A stretch of DNA of 64,000 nt from Turritopsis dohrnii (taxonomy: Eukaryota > Cnidaria > Hydrozoa > Anthoathecata > Oceaniidae): positions 558,001 through 622,000 of the forward strand of contig BQMF02000255.1 of the NCBI GenBank assembly GCA_027922465.2, written 5' to 3'. Below are positions 11,340 through 21,961 of the stretch, piece by piece. The position numbers and the translations under genes were made by a program. Numbering within the stretch: the first letter of the stretch is position 1; every line of letters starts with the position of its first letter. The notes beneath the pieces are model-generated. The model was not told where the DNA came from. It worked only from the letters and a program-made list of their open reading frames with translations, and ran no database searches.

Positions 11340-11681
11340 AATGAAACCAATGTGTATTCTAGATATATATTATTCAATGATATCCGCACACAATGTACCT
11401 CTCCAATTGCAGCGCAATGTTATCGGATCGAGTGGGACTCGAACCCACGACCTCTCGCTTGCCGGGCGATTGCTCTAACCACTAAGCTACCGACCCCTTG
11501 CGATCACACTAGTTCGTAGCAGACGAGGGGAGCGTTTGTGCTCAATTGGACCTGAATGTCTACGAATCAGTGAAATCTCATTGGATAGAGGCTCAGAGGC
11601 GATTCGAGTTCCAACCAACTCGTTAACTTTGATGCAACTAGGAAGGTGTATTACCTAAGAAGGTGTATTATCTAAAAATTA
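11340..11681 (-). mobile_element. tRNA-headed SINE insertion in duplicon copy 2
   Basis: 342 bp absent from the matching places in copies 1, 3 and 5, where AAATTA runs straight into GTTCTGCAC. The insertion is bordered by AAATTA on both sides as a target duplication. On the minus strand it contains a tRNA-like head with A and B boxes (11425-11496) and an unrelated body. Family not identified. Confidence 0.65.
11425..11496 (-). tRNA. tRNA-like head of SINE (anticodon position GGC), probably not a functional tRNA
   Basis: Acceptor arms GGGTCGG and TCGATCC pair over seven positions with two G-U. A D-arm (GCTT/GAGC), an anticodon stem and a perfect T-arm (GTGGG TTCGAGT CCCAC) follow, and the B box is GGTTCGAGTCC. 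The anticodon loop CCGGCAA would read as Ala-GGC but lacks U33. Ala-GGC is not normally used in eukaryotes. It lies inside a target-duplicated insertion, so a SINE head is the better reading. Confidence 0.5.
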
Positions 11682-14497
11682 GTTCTGCACATCGTAGGAC
11701 ACTTCAATCAAAATTTACAATGTTTGCATTACGTATTTGTAACTTTTATGCATATTTCTGACAATCTGATCATATTATGGATGCTGATAACTTTAAGTTC
11801 ACGATCTTTGTAATGTCTTATTATTTTGACGGAGAACTAACCCTACATACATGGCGCCATGCAAATAAAAATTATGGAAATTGAAGAAAAAGTTTTCTTT
11901 ATATATGTTTAAATTTTCTGTTGATAGTGGCGGCAGGAAGTTGCAATCGTGATGTTGTTTAATACTTGTCAGGCCGGCCTGTGCAGTTTTAGAATGACAT
12001 GTTACATTTTCCCAAAACAAGATAACTGGTAATGGTTCGATCTAACTTTGTTTTGGAAACCTTATCAACTTCCCCGCACAATTGTTTTACCGTCACCCCG
12101 TATGCTTCCAACTTTGTTATCATCCATTCGAAACGTTGAAGTCAGAAAATTCCTCTTTATCAATTCTTCTTTTCATTTTACATTTTCTTAAAGAAGGGGC
12201 TCATCACGATACACATTTGTGCTCGCACACTTTCTATACTGTTGGCACAAAATTCCATTGATAGCATGGTACTTTCTTTGTCGATGTGCCAGACTGTAAA
12301 CATAACATAGACAGCACAATATATTCAAGGTTAGTCAGCAGTAGATCTAGGGGGTAGTCGCAACAGGGGAGTAGAACATTAACATTATTAATAAATTCAA
12401 TTTATATTTCCAATGAGATATCTGACCGTTTTTCTTTTACGGTTAAGTTGCTAACAGTCTGCTACACAAATTGCCACTTACCTATAGATCCGCCACTTGG
12501 GTATTTGAAATCAAAATTCAAATTGGGTGAGACTTTGTTCGTAGTGGTAGAGGTTTTAATCAAAATAAAGTTATGTATGCAATAGCAGCTGGAAAGAAGA
12601 TGATAAATGTCCCTTTTGACATTTCAATAGCAATTTAATATGACGAAGAACTCTGCACAGGTTTCAAGTAGAGCTCTTGCAGCAAGGGTTATCACGCATA
12701 TGAGCACGCTAGCGTCTGATAATATTCATTGCTGTGTGAACCTGAAGAAAGTAAATAGTACGAAAAACTTTTGATGACTTCTATTTAAGAAAGGTTGTTT
12801 CAAACAATCCCGCTTATTATAGTGAAGTAGCATTTATATTTCTTCAATTTCAAAATCTTTGGAATAGTGTTACCGTCACAGGTAAGGGACTCAACAGAAA
12901 AGCAGAAATTAAGATACTTGTGGATTACTATTTTAGGAAGACAGTAGAGTTATAGCATGACCAAAAAAAGGCGTCGAGAGGCTGAATACATCCTAGTAGT
13001 CAGATGTGTCAGGTAAACACGACTATGTCAAATAGTGCATGTCAATATAGATTGAAATGATTTTTTGTGTTTTTGATTTCATGCTTAAATTAGTATAGCT
13101 ATTCGCCAAAGATAAGTAATTTTTAAAAATTTCCAAAATATTGTGTCCGCTATTACAAATGTCCGCTGTAAATGTCTCCACTACAAACAGGTGTTTCCAT
13201 GAGAGTTTTGATTCGTCCAGTTCTGTCTGCTTTATCAAGGTATCCTATCACTATATATCATGTCCTCTATTGATATTTAATTATTCAATGTTTTACTTTA
13301 CCTTTCTTCCTTGAGCACTTTTCCTATTTCCACTTAAGATTTGTCAGCTGTGACCTGCAGAAAATTATGCCAAAAAATTCAGATCCTTAAGAAATAATTA
13401 AGTAACAATGTCTATGAACACTGAATTAATAAAAGGGTTTTGATCCGCCCTCTCCGGCACAAACAACATTTCATTAAATGGTTTCCTCAAGGGTTATGTT
13501 TGCATAAGGAGAGATTCTGGGAGATTCTATGTGATGCATCACATATCAGGACCTTACAAAACTGCAACGATGGCGCACAAACTTTCTTATTACCGGGAAT
13601 GAAAAGGAAAATAGATTTCAATCCTTTGGATTATTACAATACAAGAATTCATTAACTTGAAAGGAACGTTCCAAAAGAAAAATAAATACGACATACCGAA
13701 GTATGTTCAAAATGCACATATGATTTCGCTTGAAAATGATCAATTGCAAATCCAATCTATGATATAGTTATTCTCGAGTGCCTGTTATCACAATTTAATA
13801 TCTGAACTCTTTATGATTATTCATGATTATTCTGACTCATTTACGAATATAATTACTTCTCAATAACTCTTTTATTCCAGCATTCTGTGTGAATATATAT
13901 GAAAAGTAACGAGCTACTTTTCAGGAATAAAATTTCATATCTCCGTATGATTCATCTTGCCACACATAAAGGTGCGGCTTCAAGTGGAGACAATAATTTG
14001 ATAAAGATAGTAATAGTAGGTTCATATCAAAAAAGGAGGGTCTTGTATTTATTTATCATAAAATAATTTTTTTTTGATCGTAATATCATCTTCTAAAAAT
14101 TTTGGTAATGTTCGCCAAGATTGCCATTAATTGTCATAGAAGAAAACGACTGATTTTTTCGTCAAATCTATATATACTAATTCGCGTTGTGCATCCCACT
14201 TTTATTTTAGAGAGTGACATATTTGTTTAATTTTTACGGTCATCGTCCTCTTATGTGCGCGTAAAACCACGTAGAAGCGAGAGACACTTTTTTCACGATC
14301 ATTCCAAAAGCACGTGGCATCATTTGACGTCAGTTTTTTTTATGATCACGGGGAATCATTGCATTGCATCCCCAATTTTTTTTTTTTTTAACATGTAGAG
14401 CATCTTCAAAATTCGTTTATAATATATACATATATATATATCTTCTTTTCGATATCTCTTATTCACCAGAGTGCTCGATACACGCGGTAGAGCGGAT

Positions 14498-14728
14498 TAC
14501 ATGAAAGTAATGAGACTTGTTATTTTCAAAACTAATAGTTTCATGCTCTCGCAATCGTCAGTTGAAAATAATGATACAAAAAACGGTTATATTACAATTA
14601 TAAGGCTTCATATACAATGCGTTGTCATCTTTTAATTTGACGTCATTACGTCAGTCTTTCGTGTCGAAGCGGGCAAGTGTATATTTATTTATGTGACGGC
14701 ATTTCGAAATAAGTTCGGACCTGGAGTT
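14498..14728. repeat. Left inverted arm of Penelope-like element
   Basis: 231 bp, the inverse of 15965-16195 with very few mismatches. It contains TGACGTCATTACGTCA and the coding end for ELISKCRHINKYTLARFD on the minus strand. Confidence 0.85.
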
Positions 14729-16000
14729 GATGATGTTGTCTTTCTGGGTTGCAATTTCTAATTTTTCGCCTAGGCAAAGGTTGCATCGTGTGTTAATATT
14801 GTTGTCTATGGACTTGCATGTTCTTATAATTTTCCAACTGACTTTGGGTTGGCGGTTTTCATTTTTTAGTTTCCAGAAAGCTTTGGAAAGTTCTGTTTCG
14901 TTCTTGTAGCGTTCATTGTTGAAAGATTTTTTGTGGTTGGCGTATCGCTTTTTGAAGGTGGTTTCTGCTAATCCTATGTATAGCATAGGTTTGTCATTAC
15001 TGTTGTTTGTTGTCACCTTCGCTTGGTAAACGGTGTTTTCTGTCAAGCAGTTTCCTTGTAGTGGACATAGTTCTTTCTGAACACAGTTGCAAGTTCGTTT
15101 GGTAGTTTCATTTTGGGTCTTGAGTATGGTCTTGTTATGATTGTCGATGATACATTTTATGTTTTTGGTGCAGCTGTAACTCACTTTTACGGTGTTTCTG
15201 TTGAACAATTTGTGGTATTTGTGATTTGTTGGGAAGTGTCTGTCAATCAGGTTTAAAAATCGTTGGGCAATTTTGGTTGAAACATTTTTGGTGTATGGTG
15301 GATTGAACCATATGATTTTTCTTTTTCTGTTGTTTTTTGTTCTTTCGTTGGTGTTTTGGTATTTTAATGTTGTTTGGTATCCTGAATCATTGAGTGCTTT
15401 TTCGTAAATCGGTTTTGCGTTATTAAAGATTTGTTCGTTGGAGGAGTGTTCAGATAGCCGTTTTTCTATTGTTCTGGGTATTTGCCGGATAATGTTAGGT
15501 GGGTGGTTAGATTGGGTGTTTATATATTGGATATTGGCGTCGGGCTTGTGGTATGGTTTGTAAGATCCATCTTTTAGGTTCAATGTTATGTCAAGGTAGT
15601 CCACTATTTTTTTATTGCATTCGATTACAATTTCGAGATGGTGGTCATTGAAGATTTTTTGTAGGTTCTTTTTAATTCTTTCTGATTCTGGGCCGCTAAC
15701 GTTTTTGAATACTGCTAATCCGTCGTCACGATATAAACCAATGTTTTCTTTATTGTAAAGTTGCCCGATCTGATTTTGTAGAAATATTCCAACGAGTTCA
15801 CATACCTCTGCGCCGTCGTAAGCTCCCATTGTGACGTCGAATAGGTTTCCTGTTTTTTTCATCCACGCTTGTTTATTGCTGTATAGAAGTGACTTTCGAG
15901 CGTGTTCTATAATTCTTATGTCATCTTTTGAAATTTCGGTCATTTCTTTCATTTTCTTTAGCAAAACTCCAGGTCCGAACTTATTTCGAAATGCCGTCAC
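14651..16000 (-). CDS. Penelope-type reverse transcriptase (C-terminal palm) with GIY-YIG nuclease
   Basis: 449 residues, no internal stop. Near residue 57 lies a palm motif B-like MGAYDGAEVCELVG, then motif C YRDDGLAVF; fingers and motif A are missing. A Cys cluster follows (CNCVQKELCPLQGNC), then a GIY-YIG-type nuclease (VYQAKV, LYIGLAETTFKKRYANH, ETELS), and the end SRSELISKCRHINKY. C-terminal GIY-YIG after RT is the usual Penelope order. The first 10 or so codons come from the inverted arm, so this is a 5'-truncated copy that cannot make a full RT. Strand and frame match its host retrotransposon only by chance. Confidence 0.75.
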   Translation of the reverse strand: MTAFRNKFGPGVLLKKMKEMTEISKDDIRIIEHARKSLLYSNKQAWMKKTGNLFDVTMGAYDGAEVCELVGIFLQNQIGQLYNKENIGLYRDDGLAVFKNVSGPESERIKKNLQKIFNDHHLEIVIECNKKIVDYLDITLNLKDGSYKPYHKPDANIQYINTQSNHPPNIIRQIPRTIEKRLSEHSSNEQIFNNAKPIYEKALNDSGYQTTLKYQNTNERTKNNRKRKIIWFNPPYTKNVSTKIAQRFLNLIDRHFPTNHKYHKLFNRNTVKVSYSCTKNIKCIIDNHNKTILKTQNETTKRTCNCVQKELCPLQGNCLTENTVYQAKVTTNNSNDKPMLYIGLAETTFKKRYANHKKSFNNERYKNETELSKAFWKLKNENRQPKVSWKIIRTCKSIDNNINTRCNLCLGEKLEIATQKDNIINSRSELISKCRHINKYTLARFDTKD

Positions 16001-16195
16001 ATAAATAAATATACACTTGCCCGCTTCGACACGAAAGACTGACGTAATGACGTCAAATTAAAAGATGACAACGCATTGTATATGAAGCCTTATAATTGTA
16101 ATATAACCGTTTTTTGTATCATTATTTTCAACTGACAATTGCGAGAGCATGAATCTATTAGTTTTGAAAATAACAAGTCTCATTACTTTCATGTA
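15965..16195. repeat. Right inverted arm of Penelope-like element
   Basis: Inverse of 14498-14728, ending CTTTCATGTA before an (AT)n run. It covers the apparent start of the minus-strand frame and its upstream region. Confidence 0.85.
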
Positions 16196-16246
16196 CATAT
16201 ATATATATATATATTTTTTTTCCTCTCGTTCGGTGCTCCCGACGAG

Positions 16247-19200
16247 CTACAAAATAACTGCAACGTCAAGAGGAATATCGTTCTTGTCAACATCCACAAA
16301 GTGTTGCGATATCTTCCTTTCTCCTCTTAGTGCACTCACTGTCGTACGAATCAATGTAAATGAAATCTTACGTCGAAGCCATGCTATCGTTTCGCCTTTA
16401 GTTGTTCGTGTTTTTATCGCAATCTTTTCTGCCAGTTTGCATATAAAAATCGATGCTTCTCGAGCCATCCCTCCGGTTACGTTGAAGATCAAAGGAGTAA
16501 ACGTTCCATGATCAACCATCATGATTCTCTGATTGTACTTTCGTTTCTTCTCTTTCTCCAATGCAGTAAATGTTGACGAAATGGATTTGCTTAGATACGT
16601 CTGAGCTGTTAGGTTCGTAACCTTTACGTCAAAGAATGCTCTTCTGTAACTTTGCCAAAATCCACGGGCGCTTACGTCCGCTCTTGCTTCGTCGGCTTTG
16701 ACTGCTGAAGCTTTCAGATCTTTCGCTTCTCCCGTAATATCAAGAAGTGGTGGTTCTACGTTGACGTCATTGCAGCATTCACCGAGTAAATTTGCAAGAA
16801 GATCTCGTAGGTGGTTGTGGCGACAAATGACGTAGCCTCCAAGATGGCAATTTAAGGCATGCTGCAGAGAGAATTTCGCTTTTCATGCGCAGTACTGTGG
16901 AACATGCTGTAGTTCCCAATTGTAGCGAAGGTAAATAAGATCGAAAAATTCTTGCTTGTTCAGGGCATATTGTTCTTCTTTTAACGGCAGAGTCGAGAGC
17001 CAGATTGAGGAGCCTTCAAGACGTGCAACTTCGTTTGCCTTTGCTTCTAACTGATTCATGGTTTCGCGTATTTGATTTAACTTCTTTGAGTTTTGTACCG
17101 ATTTTTGTAATTTGATATTCGCTAGAACTTCTTTCGATCGTGAATCATTTACGATAAATTCGTTTTGGGCCATGATGTTTTTAGTTTGTAGCTGACAAAT
17201 TTTGGAAGAGTTTGAAAATTCTCTTTCTGCAATTTCTGTCACATTGATGATACCAAGTCCTCCCAGTTTGTTTGGAAGCGAGAATAGCTGTCTTTCGACA
17301 TCGCTGCATTGACGGCCATTGCATAAAGCTGGTAAAAACAAATTTCGAATGACATCCTCAACTGGCTGAAGAAGATTTGAGATGTCTTTAAGCGTTCTGA
17401 TGTAATAATTAAATTTGTGCCGATAACCAGCAGTGAACGCTATATATGCTGCTTGTGGATATGTTCTGGCGATGTTCGCCAAAAGAGCAAGTTCTTTAAC
17501 CCATTTGGCGACAAGAGTATTGGTGTATTTTTCTTTGTACATTGTAGAGCCAATCGAAGCTCCGAGATGTTTTCTTCCCTCGCTTGTGATATTCAGCTCA
17601 CAATCTTCAAAAATGCGTTCAGCTTTTTTCAGGTGTTTTTCTTTAACAATAAGCCAAGACTTGGTCTCATTCGGAAAATATCCTATTTTTGGTCCCAAAC
17701 TCTTCAGTTGTTTCCACCAAATATTGATTTGTAAGATTTTCCCTGCACCGGCTAGATCGTCAGCAAATGTTTCGTGTTTAATTTTGTCGGTTTCAGGTGA
17801 TGATTTTAAAGAGGACATTAGAGGCGTTAAGTTTAATCCGTAGATGGCCATTGAGATAGGATCGCCTTGAGTCGTACCCTCTTTTGACAACAGTTCACCT
17901 CCGCCAATTATGAACAGGCGGATGGTTTGTTGGTAACAGTTTGACGCAAACATGGCAAGTGTAGGACAGATGATAAAGGTGTTGTGTATCATCACTTGTC
18001 TGTTCATGCTGTTGAATGCATTTGAGGCGTCAACCAGAAGAATCGCCTCTGTGCCGTCATTTTCGTAGATCTCTCTCATTGCGTGAACAGCAGATTCACA
18101 ACCACTTTGTTGACCAGCACAAAGTTGCAGACCGCCTGCTGCCTCCATAACGTCGTTTTTTAGGTGGCTCATGATTGTTTTGCCGACAATCCTTCGCAGG
18201 ACTTCTCCTATACCGATAGGCCTCACACCAGGATTCTTGTCAAGTGGTATTAGAATGGACGCGACAAAGCTTTCCATGTTTCTTTCGTTTTTTTCTGCAC
18301 ATGATTCTGTACACATTATCTTGGCCATGGTTGCTATGGCGTTCGCTAGATCCGTACTATACGAACCATATGCCTTTGATAATAGCATTCTCCTCCAAGC
18401 GTTAGCATCCATTTTTGAAGGTCCAGCTGCTCCCTTTGTTCTCACAGAAGCTTTTTGAATACTAGTTCCGTCTATGTCATCGAAAGTTGATGGATGGACG
18501 AATGCTCTAGGACCTTGTAACAGTAGCTCGTCAAACTTTTCAAGTGGCTCTGGATGTTTTTCCATCAGCGATTCCATAACTTTTTTATTCATTAGCAAGA
18601 CACCGGAAGAGCGTTCATTCGAAAGGAGGTTCAGTGCCGAATTTATTTTTCCTTGGAGCATCATATTGTTAAAGCGTTTGGCTATTGATTCCTCTGTCAT
18701 ATTATGGCTCTGAACGAAGCGGTTTTGGATAGCTCTGCATTCTAAAATGATGTCATTGAAATCTCCTTCAATCCACTTTGTCAGCCTCTTTGATAAGCAT
18801 TCAGAGTGTTCTTTCGATTTTGATGCTTTCCTCGGTTTTTGCAGCAACAACGCAGGCATTACAAACAACAAAATCATGGAAACGTTACCGATTTGTGCTT
18901 TGTTGTTCCAATTTGATATCAAGCGTGTGGTTTCTTGAATGAACTTCTTGCCCGCTGAACCACTTGGTAGTTCAAAGATGTTCTTGCGCCATTTAGTGAC
19001 TTCATTATACAATGCTTCAGCAATTTGCTCTAGGTCCTCAATCGGATGAGGTCCCCATACCGGTACCGTCTTGACCTGTTTAGTTTTTATTTCATTTGCT
19101 GAAGAGTCGGAAAGATTTTCTTTCTTTTTGCATTATTTTGGTGGTTTGTTTTTCCTCCTTTGCTTGCGAAGGAACGATTACATAATTCGCATGAAAAATT

Positions 19201-19356
19201 AGTTTGAGGTTTCTTTGTGCTTTTTTCTTCATCGCTACTTCTTGCACGGATCGAAACTAATGCTTCCGTACTTGCGCCCTTTAAGGTTTCTTCTGAGTTG
19301 ATCCTTCCCGTTTCTGTGTAGCTTTCAGGAAATAACTTCCGAATTAAATCTTCCAT
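16247..19356 (-). pseudogene. Retrotransposon polyprotein: C2H2 finger, RT, PD-(D/E)XK; one stop and one frameshift
   Basis: Read from the right. The 89-residue start (19356-19087) has a C2H2-type finger, FSCELCNRSFASKGG. Near the A-rich run at about 19110 the frame shifts by one to KTVPVWGPHP, leading into the RT frame (to 16883). RT motifs: A ILLVDASNAFNSMNR, B GTTQGDPISMAIYG, C FADDLAG, preceded by NPGVRPIGIGEVLRRIVGK. After ELQHVPQYCA a single TGA at 16880-16882 interrupts a continuing frame. That frame has FSLQHALNCHLGGYV, RHNHLRDL, a nuclease core ADEARADVSARGFW...AFFDVKV, and an end at 16247. Two lesions make this copy dead but recent. Confidence 0.82.
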
Positions 19357-19853
19357 CTTTGTGTTATTGCTGAGAGAAATGTTTTTGGTACTTTTTAGTA
19401 CCTAAATCCCTTCAGCCAACAAATTTTTGCTTTTCTTTTTAAAGGATTGGCGGTTTGACGTCCGCCATCTTTAAAGAAGACATTGCATCCCCAATCGAAC
19501 GCGACATTTTTGGGGAAATATCTCAAGAACCAATAGGGATAACTGACGTTTTTTAGGGTCAGCGATACGGGTGATGGGGTGACGCATCATTTGGGCCTAT
19601 ATTTGAATTGGTACTGCGGATATGACGTCATCAAAATGTTTGATCGAGGATATCTCTGCAATGGTTGGTCGTAGCGAAACGATCTCATACACTTTTTTGA
19701 TCAGTTTTTCGAGCTCTACAACATGGGTACATTTTTGAGTTGCGATTCCATGATTTATTTTTTCGTCACGGGGTACGTACACGGGAATGGTGGATTTGAC
19801 CTAATGTTTTCTCGAAGTTAAGTTCGGTAAAAAGTTTTTACCCGGGATACTAG

Positions 19854-20816
19854 TCTATATACTAATACGCGCTGTGCATACCAATTTTTTCACGCTTTCA
19901 CTCTCTAAAATTTCGGGTCGTTTTTGCGGTCACTTATTCATAATGGAGTGTCAGACCACGGCGGTTAATATTTTTCTACGATTAGTATAGGGGAAAACAT
20001 TGCATTGCATATAATCGTTTCAAATGTTTTGATTATTCGCGAGATCAAGAAACAATAGACAACAACGAAAGTATTACGCTAAGATTTATTTATGTTTTTA
20101 GGGTAAGTACGCTTTAGAACCTTTTTGTTTGTTTGTTTTGTTTTTCTTATAGTATTAATAGGGTTTCTACGTCATTACTTTTCAAATAATACGCGATTGA
20201 GGAAATGAATAATATCATGGTTTTTAATCATGACGCTCTGGATTCGTAAAGAAAATAGCAATTGTTTACGATTCACATTTTGGCACTTTTACGACTTTCG
20301 CGTTTGACCTTTATTTACATTGGGGTGTGGATTCCATAAACAGTTACAGCAATTTTAATCTTTTTATTGTTTACCTGTACGCACAATTTATTTTTACTAC
20401 TATCGTGAAAGATTTAATACGAATATTTTGATGTGTTTCAGATCTTCTGATTAAAATTTTTTCTGTTCATAACTCCAGTGTTGAACTAAATATGCTTTAG
20501 CCGGAATACCTAGAGATTATTAATTAAAAGAGTGAAGAGTGTTTTTTTCTGTATTGACGTTAGATATCTTTAATCAAGGGAAACCATTGCATTGCATCTT
20601 CAATTTATAAGGTAAAAAGTGAAAAAAGTGAACGCACAGCGCGTTTTTTATTTTTGATGAATTAAAACCCGTGTTCTACACGCTGTTCTACACGGGATAC
20701 TACATTCTAAACATTCTACATCCAAACTTTATCTTTATCATACTAAAATTAGCCTTTCTCTCTGTTCAGCTCACATAGATTAAAACCTGTAAAAACGTTT
20801 TACACGGGTTACTAGT
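19854..20816 (+). mobile_element. Helitron B1 (nonautonomous), head-to-tail behind A1
   Basis: 963 bp. Starts TCTATATACTAATACGCG and ends in hairpin TGTAAAAACGTTTTACA, GGGTTACTAG, then T. It holds two ATTGCATTGCAT words (19999, 20586). A subterminal copy of the 5' end in inverse orientation (GCACAGCGCG at about 20635) lies some 180 bp before the 3' end. Close relatives are B2 (59051) and B3 (60997). Confidence 0.82.
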
Positions 20817-21961
20817 CCATTCATATTATCAATTCATATTAATATTAGTTAAAATTCGGAGATCTCCAAACCTACATGCTCACGCTAACATAAAGTAACA
20901 TATCATTACAAGAAACTCCTTATAAGTTAACGAGAAAGTTAATTTGATCATTCCAAAGGAACGGATTGTATAGCGAGTTAAAGCTATTACAACAGAATAA
21001 TTCTCGAATAAGAGAGTGTTATTAAAATGTAAAAGATAGTCCTTATTGGACAAAATTTATACGAACTAGGTTTCACGTGTATTCGGTGAAGTGAGAAATA
21101 CCAAGGTGTTCATAAACACTTATGTTAAAATAACGGATGGTTTTCCAATGGTATTTAGTATTGCAACTAGAACACTTGAGACTATAGATAAGACCTGATC
21201 TCAAAGCTGTCGTAATTCCGTCTTTACAAATGGAGAAACAATAGTACATGTACTTGTTGTTATAATATTTTCAAACATAAAGTTCACATAACACAGCTTT
21301 TAATCGCGCAACCTTCACATGGTTCAATAACTTCTCTAACGGTCTAATCAACAACATCATTTTGAATGTTTCTGATTCACAATTTTCAAGCGGTACCGTT
21401 GTAGTACGTGGAAAGCAGATGATCTTTATCATTAATTTACATTTAGTTATCCTGAGTTTTTAAAGCTTTTAAACCTCGGAAAATATCTCAATGTACTCAC
21501 CATCAGAGAAATAACAAGGCCATAGAAACTTGATCTCATACGATTATTGATTATAAAGCACTAATTCTGAACTAATTCTGAACGCTATTTTCTGAACTGC
21601 AACCATAAACAGATAGGCATGTTCTTCTCTCCTTAAATAGTAATCTATTAAGTAGATTTTTGATATTAGTACCTATCATATCTGATTTCTGCCAACCTTC
21701 ACGTTATTTAACTTTTCTAGACCGCTTCTTGCAATAAATTCATTGTGTGGTGAAAATTTTCATCATATAACACACTACATATTTCCATAATCTTCATTTC
21801 AAAATGATCATGATTTTGGATCAGATACAATATCTTTCTTGTCATTTAGATGGAAACACCCAGAAATTTCTGATTGAACACGCCCAACTGTGTTTTTTGA
21901 TGGATTAAATTTGTTAAAACGGGTGAAACATCCTCAAATTTTTGGGTTTACACCGTCAAAG
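20817..21961 (+). repeat. 3' flank of duplicon, copy 2 (continued)
   Basis: Resumes exactly where 14166 stopped and matches 48971-50200 of copy 5. No gene recognised. Confidence 0.85.

Larger units (their letters stand above)
10114..14166 (+). repeat. 3' flank of duplicon, copy 2 (left part)
   Basis: Matches 45678-48970 of copy 5 nearly throughout, and copies 1 and 3 for the first 2 kb. It is interrupted by the MITE at 10584, the 202-bp MITE at 11071 and the SINE at 11340. It continues after the Helitron pair at 20817. No gene recognised; the short frames at 11799-12020, 13023-13238 and 13440-13655 have no identifiable product. Confidence 0.85.
14447..16195 (-). mobile_element. Penelope-like element, 5'-truncated, with inverted arms
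   Basis: The coding frame 14651-16000 lies between two inverted arms, 14498-14728 and 15965-16195, each 231 bp. (AT)n runs border both sides (about 14428-14446 and 16196-16214), possibly the target. Penelope-like elements often carry a terminal repeat copy in inverse orientation. The arms include the end of the coding region itself, so the protein's first residues are the antisense of its own tail. Confidence 0.68.
14377..19480 (-). mobile_element. Non-LTR retrotransposon with zinc finger, RT and PD-(D/E)XK nuclease
   Basis: Minus-strand insertion inside Helitron A1. A 15-bp target duplication CATTGCATCCCCAAT stands at 14362-14376 and 19481-19495. A run of T at the left is the poly(A) tail, as expected from target-primed reverse transcription. 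The coding part is 16247-19356. A Penelope-like element (about 14447-16195) sits in its 3' untranslated end. The domain order (C2H2 finger, RT, restriction-like nuclease) is that of R2/NeSL/HERO-type elements; the exact clade is not assigned. Confidence 0.82.
14167..19853 (+). mobile_element. Helitron A1 (nonautonomous, with nested retroelements)
   Basis: Begins TCTATATATACTAATTCGCG and ends GGTAAAAAGTTTTTACC, a hairpin, followed by ...CTAG at 19850-19853, the TC...CTRR form of Helitrons. The left flank is A (14166). Helitron DNA proper is about 14167-14376 and 19481-19853; the rest is the nested retroelement. No Rep/helicase protein is seen, so it depends on an outside source. It is followed without a gap by Helitron B1. 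Confidence 0.8.

Noticed and set aside
11425..11496. Functional tRNA-Ala(GGC) gene
   Set aside because: No U33, an anticodon not used in eukaryotes, and location in a target-duplicated insertion missing from three paralogous sites.
16149..18938. Plus-strand frames at 16149-16511, 17417-17843, 18171-18458, 18474-18713, 18747-18938
   Set aside because: They are antisense shadows of the retrotransposon polyprotein, which has clear RT and nuclease motifs on the minus strand.
14167..20816. Autonomous Helitron
   Set aside because: No Rep HUH motif or Pif1-type helicase found; the coding content belongs to the nested retroelements.
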